The notes under the pieces: model-generated | Told to the model about the DNA's origin: nothing | Database searches by the model: none | Seen by the model: the letters and a program-made list of their open reading frames with translations, nothing else | Part shown: positions 44,867 to 52,651 of the stretch, piece by piece | How positions within the stretch are numbered: the stretch's first letter is position 1 | Layout of the letters: every line of letters begins with the position of its first letter | Translations under genes and position numbers: made by a program | NCBI RefSeq assembly: GCF_000702445.1 | Contig: NZ_JNIF01000003.1 | Coordinates: 2,790,001-2,854,000, forward strand | Direction of reading: 5' to 3' | Origin: Bryobacter aggregatus MPL3 | GTDB lineage: Bacteria > Acidobacteriota > Terriglobia > Bryobacterales > Bryobacteraceae | Length of the DNA stretch: 64,000 nt

Positions 44867-45883
44867 GTGTTGCTACCCGACCGCTATTCGCGGCAGATCC
44901 GATTTGTGCCGCTCGGAGCGGAAGGCCAGGCCCGATTGGCAGCCGCCTCGGTGGCGATTGTCGGATGTGGTGCTCTTGGTACTTTTCAGGCGGCAGCCTT
45001 GGCGCGCGCTGGGGTGGGACGGCTGAAGCTGCTTGACCGGGATGTGGTCGAATGGTCCAATTTGCAGCGCCAGTGGCTGTTTGACGAAACGGATGCGCGC
45101 GATCAGAGCTTAAAGGCAACCGCGGCGGCGGCAAAGTTGCTTACGGTCAATAGTTCGATCCGGGTGGAAGCGCTCACTGTGGATCTTAACGCGTCGAATG
45201 TCGAAGATCTGCTGGAAGATGTCGATCTGATTCTGGATGCCACCGACAACTTCGAGACCCGCTTTTTGCTCAACGATTTTGCGATCGAGCGCGGTATTCC
45301 CTGGATCTATGGTGCGGCGGTGGGGTCTTACGGACTGGTCTTTCCGATTCTGCCTGGAATTGGTCCTTGTCTCCGCTGTGTGTATCCAGAGGCGCCTCAG
45401 GGTGCGCAGCCGACCTGTGAGACCGCGGGCGTGCTCAACACGATTCCGAGTACGGTGGCGGGATGGCAGGCGGCGCTGGCCACAAAGCTGATTGCCAAAG
45501 GGCCATCTGCCGTTCCGCAACGGATCGCGACGTTTGACACCTGGGAGTTCCAGACCCGCCAGGTTCCGATTGCAATCGATTCCAACTGCGTCTGTTGCCA
45601 GCAGCGGCGCTTTGACCATCTTGATGGGCGTGTGCGGGCTCCCATCAGTCTCTGCGGCCGCAATGCGGTGCAGATTCACGACCGGCAAGTGGCCGTAGAC
45701 TTGGCTGCGCTCGAACAGCAACTGACCGGACTGGGCAGCTTGCGCCGCAACGAGTTCGCGCTGCGCTTCTCGCCGAGTGAGCAGTACGAACTGACGATCT
45801 TTGCCGACGGACGGGCGATCATCAAAGGCACGCAGGAGATTGGGATCGCGCGCAGTCTGTATGCAAAGTTCATTGGGCGATAG
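44867..45883 (+). CDS. ThiF/MoeB/HesA-family sulfur-carrier adenylyltransferase
   Basis: A 338-residue E1-like enzyme that would adenylate the C-terminus of a small sulfur-carrier protein (ThiS or MoaD type) for thiamine or molybdopterin synthesis. The nucleotide-binding motif VAIVGCGALGTFQAAAL is at residues 29-45, followed by the arginine finger region LDRDVVEWSNLQRQ and DATDNFETRFLLND. The zinc site pairs CLRCVYP with the later CVCC. The catalytic-cysteine segment reads PTCETAGVL. A C-terminal 80-residue extension (from about 260) is typical of ThiF-type members. The gene has a likely leaderless GTG start and a good terminator. Confidence 0.87.
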   Translation: MLLPDRYSRQIRFVPLGAEGQARLAAASVAIVGCGALGTFQAAALARAGVGRLKLLDRDVVEWSNLQRQWLFDETDARDQSLKATAAAAKLLTVNSSIRVEALTVDLNASNVEDLLEDVDLILDATDNFETRFLLNDFAIERGIPWIYGAAVGSYGLVFPILPGIGPCLRCVYPEAPQGAQPTCETAGVLNTIPSTVAGWQAALATKLIAKGPSAVPQRIATFDTWEFQTRQVPIAIDSNCVCCQQRRFDHLDGRVRAPISLCGRNAVQIHDRQVAVDLAALEQQLTGLGSLRRNEFALRFSPSEQYELTIFADGRAIIKGTQEIGIARSLYAKFIGR

Positions 45884-45930
45884 TCTTACGGTTGTTTGGC
45901 GTCAGAGTCAGGTTTCACAAGGGCCAGAAC

Positions 45931-45951
45931 TAAGGGTCACCCTTATTTTTT
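45931..45951 (+). terminator. Intrinsic terminator after the ThiF/MoeB gene
   Basis: TAAGGG (45931-45936) and CCCTTA (45940-45945) form a 6-bp stem with a 3-nt loop followed directly by six T residues. Confidence 0.75.
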
Positions 45952-45992
45952 CACTCGCTGCTGCTCTCTAGAATCGAGCTAGGCTCCCCTAA

Positions 45993-46208
45993 ATGATTCC
46001 TAAGCCAGTTGTGAACAAGGCGCAATATACCGAAGCAGAAGCGGCGGCGCAACTCGGCGTCTCCGTCGATGATCTCAGAAACCTGATTCGCCGCCACATC
46101 GTGGTGGACGAGGTGGATGCGACGAATGTGCCGATGACGACCTTCCAGCCTTCCGACCTATTGGTGCTGCGTCTGCTCTCGAAGAGTTCGCTCTCTCAAG
46201 TCGCCTGA
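45993..46208 (+). CDS. Small helix-turn-helix-like protein
   Basis: A 71-residue protein. Residues 10-32 (AQYTEAEAAAQLGVSVDDLR) look like a MerR/excisionase-type helix-turn-helix, followed by NLIRRHIVVDEVDATNVPMT and a short helix ending FQPSDLLVLRLLSKSS. Such mini-proteins recur in acidobacteria. It could bind DNA or act as an adaptor, but nothing in the context identifies a target. The gene follows the ThiF/MoeB terminator, so it must have its own promoter; TAGAAT upstream is one candidate. Confidence in it being a real gene is moderate because of its size. Confidence 0.5.
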   Translation: MIPKPVVNKAQYTEAEAAAQLGVSVDDLRNLIRRHIVVDEVDATNVPMTTFQPSDLLVLRLLSKSSLSQVA

Positions 46209-46252
46209 CAGATCTCCAAAAAACGCCCACGCCAGAATACAATCGAAGGACT

Positions 46253-47152
46253 ATGGCGAATCTTGGATTTCTTGGCCTCGGCATCATGGGGCATCACATG
46301 GCCCGGCACCTGATGGAAGCGGGCCACAAAGTAGCTCTCTGGTCCCACTCTCCTGCAAAGGCGGAAAAGCTGGCAGCGGAAAAAGGCGGCATCTTCTGCA
46401 AGACGCCGGCTGAAGTGGCAGCGCATGCAGACTGTATTTTCTATTGCGTCGGCGACTCCGAGATGAGCCGGGAGCTTTGCCTTGGGAAAGATGGTCTGAT
46501 CGAAGGCGCAAAGCCCGGTACGGTGATCGTCGATGCTTCCACCGTATCTCCCTCAGAGTCGCGGAAGATTGGCGAGGCGCTGGCCGCCAAGGGAATCCAT
46601 TTCCTTGACGCTCCCTGCACGGGGTCGCGGCCCGGAGCGGAATCGGGCAATCTCACCTTTATGGTGGGTGGCGACAAGGAAGTTTTCGAGCGCGTCAAGC
46701 CGTATTTTGAACCGATGGGGAAGAAGCTGTTCTACTGTGGCGGGCCCGGTCTTGGATTGCAGGCAAAACTGACGCAGAATCTCGTCCTCTCCAATCTCCT
46801 GAACGCTTTCAATGAGGGCCTCGTCCTTTCGACCAAAGCCGGCGTTGACCCAAATCTGATGCTCGAAGTACTCGATAACTCGGCGGCGAAGTCCGGGTTG
46901 ATCTCCTTCAAGGCTCCCTATGTCTTTCGGCGCGATTTCACCACTAACTTCTCCGTAAAGTGGATGCACAAGGATATTGGGCTGATGCTGGAGTCCGGGG
47001 CGGAGCTCGATGTGCCTCTTCCGCTCACTGCGCTCACTCGCCAGATGTTCCAGGCGGCCATCAGCAAGGGCGATGGAGAATCCGATATCTGCTCTACAAT
47101 CAAGGTCTTAGAGGATATTGCGGGCGTCGAAGTCAAGTCCAAGGGTGAGTGA
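46253..47152 (+). CDS. Beta-hydroxyacid dehydrogenase (3-hydroxyisobutyrate dehydrogenase family)
   Basis: A 299-residue NAD(P)-dependent dehydrogenase. The Rossmann motif NLGFLGLGIMGHHMARHL is at residues 3-20. The substrate-binding signature is in FLDAPCTGSRPGAESGNLTF. The catalytic-lysine region is GLQAKLTQNLVLSNLLNAFN, where K is at about 173. The C-terminal helical domain has the SVKWMHKDIGLML block. Relatives oxidise 3-hydroxyisobutyrate, reduce tartronate semialdehyde, or act as glyoxylate/succinic-semialdehyde reductases; the substrate cannot be fixed here. GAAGGA precedes the ATG, with a TACAAT hexamer 9 nt upstream. Confidence 0.87.
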   Translation: MANLGFLGLGIMGHHMARHLMEAGHKVALWSHSPAKAEKLAAEKGGIFCKTPAEVAAHADCIFYCVGDSEMSRELCLGKDGLIEGAKPGTVIVDASTVSPSESRKIGEALAAKGIHFLDAPCTGSRPGAESGNLTFMVGGDKEVFERVKPYFEPMGKKLFYCGGPGLGLQAKLTQNLVLSNLLNAFNEGLVLSTKAGVDPNLMLEVLDNSAAKSGLISFKAPYVFRRDFTTNFSVKWMHKDIGLMLESGAELDVPLPLTALTRQMFQAAISKGDGESDICSTIKVLEDIAGVEVKSKGE

Positions 47153-47187
47153 AGAAATCTTCTCATACAATTTTTTGTAGAAAACAC

Positions 47188-47223
47188 TTGCAATTCCAAA
47201 AACAGTATTCTAGTATTGGAATT
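47188..47223 (+). promoter_or_regulatory. Promoter with embedded inverted repeat before a structured RNA
   Basis: TTGCAA (47188-47193) and TAGTAT (47211-47216) are spaced by 17 bp. An inverted repeat AATTCCAA (47192-47199) / TTGGAATT (47216-47223) brackets the spacer, so a dimeric regulator could cover the promoter. The predicted transcript begins near 47223, just before the first stem of the structured region. Confidence 0.45.
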
Positions 47224-47225
47224 AA

Positions 47226-47314
47226 GCCGGGGAGCTCACAACTCCCACCAAAGCGAGACTAACCTCAGAAAGACCCCTGAAGCAACTTTAGCTCCCCGGC
47301 GCCCTTTGGGTCTT
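47226..47314 (+). ncRNA. Candidate cis-regulatory structured RNA with pseudoknot
   Basis: GCCGGGGAGCT (47226-47236) pairs perfectly with AGCTCCCCGGC (47290-47300), an 11-bp closing stem. Inside, TCAG/CTGA (47265-47268 with 47277-47280) closes a hairpin whose loop AAGACCC (47270-47276) is complementary to GGGTCTT (47308-47314) beyond the closing stem, forming a pseudoknot. GGGAG (47230-47234) can instead pair with CTCCC (47242-47246), giving a competing structure. It lies 55 nt before the phosphatase-like start. No known riboswitch class was recognised by eye. Confidence 0.45.
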
Positions 47315-47369
47315 CCTTCTTTCTTTTCCTTCTCTCAACTTGAATTCCATTTCGCGATAGCATTTGCCT

Positions 47370-48218
47370 ATGCGCTGGATTGGCTGTTTGCTTTTTGCTG
47401 CTTCGCTGTTTGCGGAGCGGCCAAGTCGTGTTTTGATCATAGGAATCGACGGCTTGTCGGTGAAAGGGCTGGAGCTGGCTGAGATTCCGAATCTCAAAGC
47501 GCTGATGGCGCGCGGAGCCTTCACTTTACGGGGCAGGGGCGTGATGCCGACCGTATCCTCTCCGAACTGGGCGAGTCTGTTGTCCGGTGCGGGACCGGAA
47601 CAGCATGGTGTCACCTCCAATGAGTGGCAGCGCGACAAGCATGAGATTGATCCGGTCTGCGTGGGAAGCGATCAGATCTTTCCGACGCTCTTCGGGGTAA
47701 TTCACGAAGCGAAGCCAAAGCTCCACTTGGCGGCAATCTATGACTGGAAGGATTTTGGCCGCTTGATCGAACCCTCCGCCCCCCGCCATCTGGCGCATGT
47801 GCTTCATAGCAAAGAGACAACGGACGCCGCGATCGCCTATTGGAACGAGCAGAAGCCGGATCTGTTGTTTGTGCATCTGGACGATGTCGACCATGCGGGG
47901 CATGGCAAGGGTTGGGAGGGCGAACACTATCTGGCCGAACTGCACCGGGTGGATGCGCTGGTGGGGCGTCTGGCGGCTGCAGCGGGTCCTAAATCGCTCG
48001 TTGTACTCGTGGCGGATCACGGTGGCACAGGGACCAAGCATGGCAATCTGCGGATGAATGAGCTGCAGATTCCAATGATCTTTGCCGGGCCTGGGGTGAA
48101 GGCCGGCGAACTCCCGGCAGGTGTCAATAACTTCGACCTCGCTCCAACTCTGACTCCTCTATTTGGTGTGAAGCCGCACGCCTGCTGGGTGGGGAAGCCG
48201 CTGATTCGGTGGCGATGA
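47370..48218 (+). CDS. Exported alkaline-phosphatase-superfamily phosphodiesterase/phosphatase
   Basis: A 282-residue protein with a short signal peptide (MRWIGCLLFAASLFA). The alkaline-phosphatase-superfamily core has LIIGIDGLSVKGLE, where IDG holds a metal ligand, then VMPTVSSPNWASLLSGAGPEQHG with the nucleophilic threonine in MPTVSSPNW. Later come FVHLDDVDHAGHGKGW (Asp/His metal ligands) and VADHGGTGTKHGN (Asp-His and final His). It resembles nucleotide pyrophosphatase/phosphodiesterase-type enzymes, acting on phosphodiesters outside the cytoplasm. The ATG at 47370 has no ribosome site and TAGCAT 6 nt upstream. A structured RNA element precedes it. dxr follows 24 bp downstream. Confidence 0.8.
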   Translation: MRWIGCLLFAASLFAERPSRVLIIGIDGLSVKGLELAEIPNLKALMARGAFTLRGRGVMPTVSSPNWASLLSGAGPEQHGVTSNEWQRDKHEIDPVCVGSDQIFPTLFGVIHEAKPKLHLAAIYDWKDFGRLIEPSAPRHLAHVLHSKETTDAAIAYWNEQKPDLLFVHLDDVDHAGHGKGWEGEHYLAELHRVDALVGRLAAAAGPKSLVVLVADHGGTGTKHGNLRMNELQIPMIFAGPGVKAGELPAGVNNFDLAPTLTPLFGVKPHACWVGKPLIRWR

Positions 48219-48242
48219 GCTGCTTGCTAAGATGAAGCAGCC

Positions 48243-49427
48243 ATGCAGATGTTGACGGTATTGGGATCGACGGGATCAATTGGGGTAAATACATTGGATG
48301 TCGTCCGGCGGTGGAAGCACCGCTACGGCATTTATGCCTTGGTGGCGGGGACAAATGTGTCGCTTCTGGCCGGGCAGATTGCCGAGTTTGAACCGAAGCT
48401 GGCCGTAGTAAAGGACGAAGAAACACGGCAGCGTCTGGTTGCAGAACTCAAACGCCTTGCCTTGCCTGCGGGAAAGTGGCCGCAACTGGAACACGGTGCA
48501 GCGGCCCGTGTGCAGGCGGCGATTGCGCCGGAAGTGGAGTTTGTCCTATCGGCGATTGTTGGGGTGGCGGGATTGGAAGCCACCTTTGAGGCGATCCGGC
48601 TGGGGAAGCGCATCGGATTGGCGAATAAGGAAGTTCTCGTCTCGGGCGGAGAACTGGTGATGGCGGCGGTGCGGGAGTTCGGGTCGGAGTTGCTGCCAGT
48701 CGATAGCGAGCATAATGGCGCGCACCAGTGTCTCAGGGCGGGGAAGCGTGCCGAGGCCGTCAAGCTGATTCTGACTGCCTCAGGCGGGCCTTTCCGGAAG
48801 ACACCGAAGGAAGAATTCGCGCGTGTCACGCCGGCCCAGGCCCTAAATCATCCCACCTGGAAGATGGGGCCGCGCATCACGATTGATTCGGCGACGCTCA
48901 TGAACAAGGGCTTTGAGGTGATCGAAGCCTGTTGGCTGTTTGATTTTACGGCCGATGAGGTAGAAGTGGTGGTGCATCCGCAATCAAAGGTCCATGCCAT
49001 GGTGGAGTTCAACGATGGCAGTGTGATCACGCAAGTTTGTGCGACGGATATGCGGATGCCGATCCAGTATGCGCTGACCTATCCCGAACGGGCCGATGCC
49101 CCGGTGCCGAAGCTCCGATGGGACGAAACGCACAGTTGGGAATTCCATCCGCCGGATTGGGAGAAGTTTCCGCTGCTTGGGTTGGCCTACCAGGCGATTC
49201 GCGCCGGGGGGAGTGCCGGGTGTACTTTGAATGCTGCCGATGAGATCGCGGTGGAAGCCTTTTTGGAGGAACAGATCCCTTTTCCTTACGTCTCAGATAT
49301 TGTGGCGGAGACGCTGGACCGGATGGGCGTGAGTCATCCGCAGTCGATTGGCGAGTTGTTGGATGTGGATTTGCGCAGCCGGCGTATGGCACGCGAGCTA
49401 GTGGCGGAACGGGCAGTGCGGGCCTGA
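48243..49427 (+). CDS. dxr: 1-deoxy-D-xylulose 5-phosphate reductoisomerase
   Basis: A 394-residue enzyme of the MEP isoprenoid pathway that converts DXP to MEP using NADPH. It starts with the NADPH-binding motif LTVLGSTGSIGVNTLDV. The active-site blocks include GLANKEVLVSGGELVM, LLPVDSEHNGAHQCL (metal-binding Asp/Glu), TASGGPFR, the flexible-loop MGPRITIDSATLMNKGFEVIEA and VEVVVHPQSKVHAMVEF. It supplies precursors for undecaprenyl carrier and quinones. TGCTAAGAT (48225-48233) is an extended -10 9 nt upstream of the ATG. It is followed by rseP, a common pairing, though the usual upstream cdsA is replaced by a phosphatase gene. Confidence 0.96.
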   Translation: MQMLTVLGSTGSIGVNTLDVVRRWKHRYGIYALVAGTNVSLLAGQIAEFEPKLAVVKDEETRQRLVAELKRLALPAGKWPQLEHGAAARVQAAIAPEVEFVLSAIVGVAGLEATFEAIRLGKRIGLANKEVLVSGGELVMAAVREFGSELLPVDSEHNGAHQCLRAGKRAEAVKLILTASGGPFRKTPKEEFARVTPAQALNHPTWKMGPRITIDSATLMNKGFEVIEACWLFDFTADEVEVVVHPQSKVHAMVEFNDGSVITQVCATDMRMPIQYALTYPERADAPVPKLRWDETHSWEFHPPDWEKFPLLGLAYQAIRAGGSAGCTLNAADEIAVEAFLEEQIPFPYVSDIVAETLDRMGVSHPQSIGELLDVDLRSRRMARELVAERAVRA

Positions 49428-49453
49428 GGGGCCTACACTGAGAAGAGAGATCT

Positions 49454-50776
49454 ATGGAATTTTTGAACAGCCTTTTCTGGTTGCTGGTTTTGCTTGGGGT
49501 GATGATCATCATCCACGAATTGGGGCATTACTGGGCGGCTCTTATTTGCGATGTCAAGGTGGAGCAGTTCTCGCTTGGCTTTGGACCCCGGCTGTTTGGC
49601 TTCAAGATCGGTGAGACTGATTTCCGTTTCTCCGCTATTCTCTTTGGCGGTTATGTCAAGATGCTGGGCCAGGACGATATGAAGGTCGATGATGGCACCA
49701 GCGTCGATCCCCGCAGTTTCATGAATAAGCCGCGCTACCAGCGGCTCTTTATTGCTGCTGCCGGGCCGGCCATGAATATTCTGCTTGCGGTTGGTTTGCT
49801 GGCGGGCCTCTTCATGTACCAGTTCCCCAAGGTGCTGAATGCGGATGGGCCTGCGGTGGTGGGGCATGTCGAGAAGGCTTCTCCGGCTGCGCTGGCGGGT
49901 GTGCATGAAGGCGATACGATCGTCGAGTTTGACGGCAAGAAGAACCCCACCTGGGAAGATGTGCTGGTGACCGAGTTGACCGGGTCCGGCAAGAATATTG
50001 CCTTCAGCGTTAAGCGCAATGACCAGGTGCTGGCTCTGCACGTCACCCCGAAAACCGATGAGAAGACGCAGGCGGGCTTTATCGGATGGCGCGAGCAAAG
50101 CGAGATCCGCATCAAGTTCATCCTGAAGGGCTATGACGCGGAGAAGGTGGGCCTGATGCCAAACGATGTGGTCATCAGCGTCAACAACATTCCGGTGCGC
50201 AGTCTGACGAAGCTGGTTGAGATTGTGAAGGAGAGCGGCGGCAAGCCGGTGGATGTGATCTACGAACGGGATCATATCCGCAACAAGGTGAGCGTACAGC
50301 CGAAGTACAGTGAATCGGAAAAGCGCTGGATGATCGGCATCCAACTCGAGCCGAAGTTCGTCGTGGTGGCTCTGGGGCCGATCGAGGCTCTGGAGCAGAG
50401 TGTGAAGTACAACCTGCGCGACGCGACGAGGATTGTCGATTACCTGAAGGGCGTCGTACAGATGCGCCTGTCACCGAAGCAGTTTGAAGGCCCGGTGGGC
50501 ATTGCGCGGATGGCTGCGGCTGCGGCGAAGGAAGGAGCCGCAGACTTTGTCTCGCTCATGGCGATGGTGAGTCTGAACCTGGCCATCTTCAACCTGCTCC
50601 CCATTCCTGTGCTCGATGGCGGCATGATTCTGGTGTTGCTGATCGAGATGATCCGGCGGCGCGATCTGTCCTTACAGCTCAAGGAACGGGTGTTGCAGGT
50701 GGGCCTGGCTTTCCTGCTAATGATGGTGGTGTTTGTGCTCTACAACGACATCTCAAAAGCAGTCATGAAGAGCTAG
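49454..50776 (+). CDS. rseP: Site-2 intramembrane metalloprotease
   Basis: A 440-residue membrane protease of the RseP/RIP family. The first helix carries the zinc motif HELGH at residues 21-25. The conserved FSLGFGPRLFGFKIG follows, then two PDZ domains (about residues 125-210 and 215-290, with KASPAALAGVHEGDTIVEFD and VGLMPNDVVISVNNIPV). The C-terminal membrane part has LAIFNLLPIPVLDGGMIL, whose LDG aspartate is the third zinc ligand. It cleaves membrane-bound anti-sigma factors or signal peptides after a first cut, linking envelope stress to transcription. The stop interlocks with the convergent YceH-family stop (CTAG at 50773-50776). Confidence 0.95.
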   Translation: MEFLNSLFWLLVLLGVMIIIHELGHYWAALICDVKVEQFSLGFGPRLFGFKIGETDFRFSAILFGGYVKMLGQDDMKVDDGTSVDPRSFMNKPRYQRLFIAAAGPAMNILLAVGLLAGLFMYQFPKVLNADGPAVVGHVEKASPAALAGVHEGDTIVEFDGKKNPTWEDVLVTELTGSGKNIAFSVKRNDQVLALHVTPKTDEKTQAGFIGWREQSEIRIKFILKGYDAEKVGLMPNDVVISVNNIPVRSLTKLVEIVKESGGKPVDVIYERDHIRNKVSVQPKYSESEKRWMIGIQLEPKFVVVALGPIEALEQSVKYNLRDATRIVDYLKGVVQMRLSPKQFEGPVGIARMAAAAAKEGAADFVSLMAMVSLNLAIFNLLPIPVLDGGMILVLLIEMIRRRDLSLQLKERVLQVGLAFLLMMVVFVLYNDISKAVMKS

Positions 50777-51399
50777 AGGCCCAGTTGCGATTTCAACTGC
50801 TCGGCAAATGCTTCGAGCGCGCGGACGCGCTCTTCGAGTTCGTCAATCCGGCTATTTGAGGGAGCGCTCCGGGGCGCCGCAGGAGCTTCTGCCACTTCAG
50901 GGATGACGTCCCCGAGGAGATGGGCCCAGCGAGCTTCCTTGGTGCCTGGGGCGCGCGGCAATTCCTTCACCAACGGCTCTTCCCGATGGGCGAGGCGCGA
51001 GAGCGCCGACAGCACGGCATCGAGATCTTCAAAGGCATAGAGGCTGTTGGTATGGCCGCGTAGTTCTCCGGGGGTTTGTGGGCCGCGGCAGAGCAGCACG
51101 CACAGAATCGCCAGATCCTTATTGCCCAGGTTCAGCTTCTGCCCGATCCCTTCGGAATACTTCGGCACACGATGCTCGCGTCCGGAATGTTCAAAGGCGA
51201 GGTTCTGGTGGCGCATGACCTCGATCGCGTTCAGCACGTCGGCTTCGGCCAGTTGCATCACCGGCTCGCGATTGTTTTTCTGATTGCAGGCGTTGACCAG
51301 CGCATTGAGACTGAGCGGATAGTATTCCGGAGTCGCCATCTCTTTTTCGATCAGCGCTCCGAGGACTCGTTGTTCGACAGGGTTCAGTTGAAATGACAT
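50773..51399 (-). CDS. YceH (DUF480) family protein
   Basis: A 208-residue protein (E. coli YceH has 215) made of tandem winged-helix domains: LNPVEQRVLGALIEKEMATP and ALVNACNQKNNREPVMQL in the first, KLNLGNKDLAILCVLLCRGP and GELRGHTNSLYAFEDLDAVL in the second. The C-terminal coiled coil is RIDELEERVRALEAFAEQLK. The biochemical role is unknown, though the fold suggests DNA binding. Its start lies 3 bp after the DapA-like stop, with GAGAGG as ribosome site within that gene, so it is the last gene of the atp-dapA-like unit. Confidence 0.9.
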   Translation of the reverse strand: MSFQLNPVEQRVLGALIEKEMATPEYYPLSLNALVNACNQKNNREPVMQLAEADVLNAIEVMRHQNLAFEHSGREHRVPKYSEGIGQKLNLGNKDLAILCVLLCRGPQTPGELRGHTNSLYAFEDLDAVLSALSRLAHREEPLVKELPRAPGTKEARWAHLLGDVIPEVAEAPAAPRSAPSNSRIDELEERVRALEAFAEQLKSQLGL

Positions 51400-51402
51400 G
51401 GC

Positions 51403-52239
51403 TTAGCCTCTCAGGCCGTGGAATGCGGTTTCGATCTTGAGTTGTACTGCGCGGGAAACGGGAATCAGGGGAAGGCGGGGCACGCCGCCATAGTAGCCAT
51501 TGAAGTCCATGGCGTACTTGAGCGCGGGAATGCCGTCGTGGGTGGAGACTAGCGTTGCCGCCTGGGTGATGCGTGTTTGCCAATCCTCGGCAGCTTCGTA
51601 CTCACGGCGCTGCACGGCTTCGGCAATGGTGAGGCATGAGAACGGCGCGGCGCTTGCGTAGCTGAGAATGCCGCCAATAGCACCAGCGCGCAGGGCGGGC
51701 GCAAGGCTCAGCGCGTTGCTATGGAGAATCTGAAAGCCGGGCCGTGCGCGCTCAATCAGTGGGCTCACTTGCTGAGAATCCTGGTTTAGCAGCGCGATGA
51801 GATTCGGGTGTTGGCTGAGTGCGGCAATCGTCTCGATACTAGCGTTGCTTTCGAGAATCAGCGGGATCTGCGCCTGGTCGGCAATGGCGCGGTAGTAGAG
51901 CGCATCGTGGGGCAACGCTGGGGTGCGGATCAGCGCGCAGCGATAGCCCAGAGCCGCAGCCAGATTCGTGAGGCGGATGCTTTCGCGCACGCTTTCGACG
52001 CCGGTGTCCACGATGAGGATTTTAGTGGAGGGCGTGAACCTGGCGACTTCTTCCCAGAGAAAAAGCTTTTCCGATTCGGAGAGATAGGGAGATTCGCAGG
52101 TGACCAGGTAGCCGGCCAGGGTGGTGAGATTCCACTTTTCGATGTTGTGGCGGATCTTGGCCGCATAGATCTCGCCGGAGTGGGTGAAAGGGGTAGGAAT
52201 GGACGGGAAGATGCCGTTCAGTTTGAGTGGAGGCGTCAT
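51403..52239 (-). CDS. DapA-superfamily protein lacking the catalytic lysine
   Basis: A 278-residue protein of the dihydrodipicolinate synthase/N-acetylneuraminate lyase superfamily, recognised from the GIFPSIPTPFTHSGEIYAAK start and overall barrel pattern. The Schiff-base lysine expected in a GIK block is replaced in NLIALLNQDSQQ (aligned residue Leu151). The catalytic tyrosine block TPYYN reads TPALP (106-110). The GTTGE loop reads VTCES. It is probably not a normal Schiff-base aldolase, and could be a pseudoenzyme or a regulator. It starts 23 bp after atpE and is followed 3 bp later by the YceH-family gene. Confidence 0.75.
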   Translation of the reverse strand: MTPPLKLNGIFPSIPTPFTHSGEIYAAKIRHNIEKWNLTTLAGYLVTCESPYLSESEKLFLWEEVARFTPSTKILIVDTGVESVRESIRLTNLAAALGYRCALIRTPALPHDALYYRAIADQAQIPLILESNASIETIAALSQHPNLIALLNQDSQQVSPLIERARPGFQILHSNALSLAPALRAGAIGGILSYASAAPFSCLTIAEAVQRREYEAAEDWQTRITQAATLVSTHDGIPALKYAMDFNGYYGGVPRLPLIPVSRAVQLKIETAFHGLRG

Positions 52240-52262
52240 TCCCGTCCGGTCAATAAACTCGA

Positions 52263-52550
52263 CTAGCCAACCTTCACGAAGGTGAAGAGGGCGAGCGACT
52301 CGATGAAGGCCAGACCGATGAGGAGCAGGGTCTGGATCTTGCCGGCTGCGCCGGGGTTGCGAGCGATGCCCTCAGCAGCGCTGGCGATGGCCTGGCCCTG
52401 GGCGCGGCCGCAAAGACCGGCAGCGATCGCCATGGCGAAGGCAGGAAGAAGAAGGCCGTGCTCTCCGACAGCCGACTGGGCGGTGCCCTGGGCGAAGATC
52501 GGAGCGGCGAAGGCGAGGAGGAACAGAATCATCATTGCTTTGTTACGCAT
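52263..52550 (-). CDS. atpE: ATP synthase F0 subunit c
   Basis: A 95-residue subunit with an N-terminal signal-like extension (residues 1-20), then two helices (about 32-62 and 72-94) joined by the loop ARNPGAAG. The ion-carrying glutamate is Glu84 in AFIESLALF. Ungapped alignment through the RNP loop to the Ilyobacter tartaricus c subunit places Gln51 at Gln32, Glu84 at Glu65 and Ser85 at Ser66. These are three residues of the sodium-binding site, while Val63 and Tyr70 are Phe82 and Phe89. The ring may bind sodium. An AAAGGAG ribosome site precedes the ATG. A 101-bp gap without a gene separates it from atpB. Confidence 0.93.
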   Translation of the reverse strand: MRNKAMMILFLLAFAAPIFAQGTAQSAVGEHGLLLPAFAMAIAAGLCGRAQGQAIASAAEGIARNPGAAGKIQTLLLIGLAFIESLALFTFVKVG

Positions 52551-52651
52551 TGTAAGAAGTCTCCTTTTGTAGACTTGTGAAATTGCCTGTCAGGAGGTGG
52601 TGCCGTTGGTGCGTTGGGACGCCCAGGGCTCACACTGGCGGGCGAAACTTT

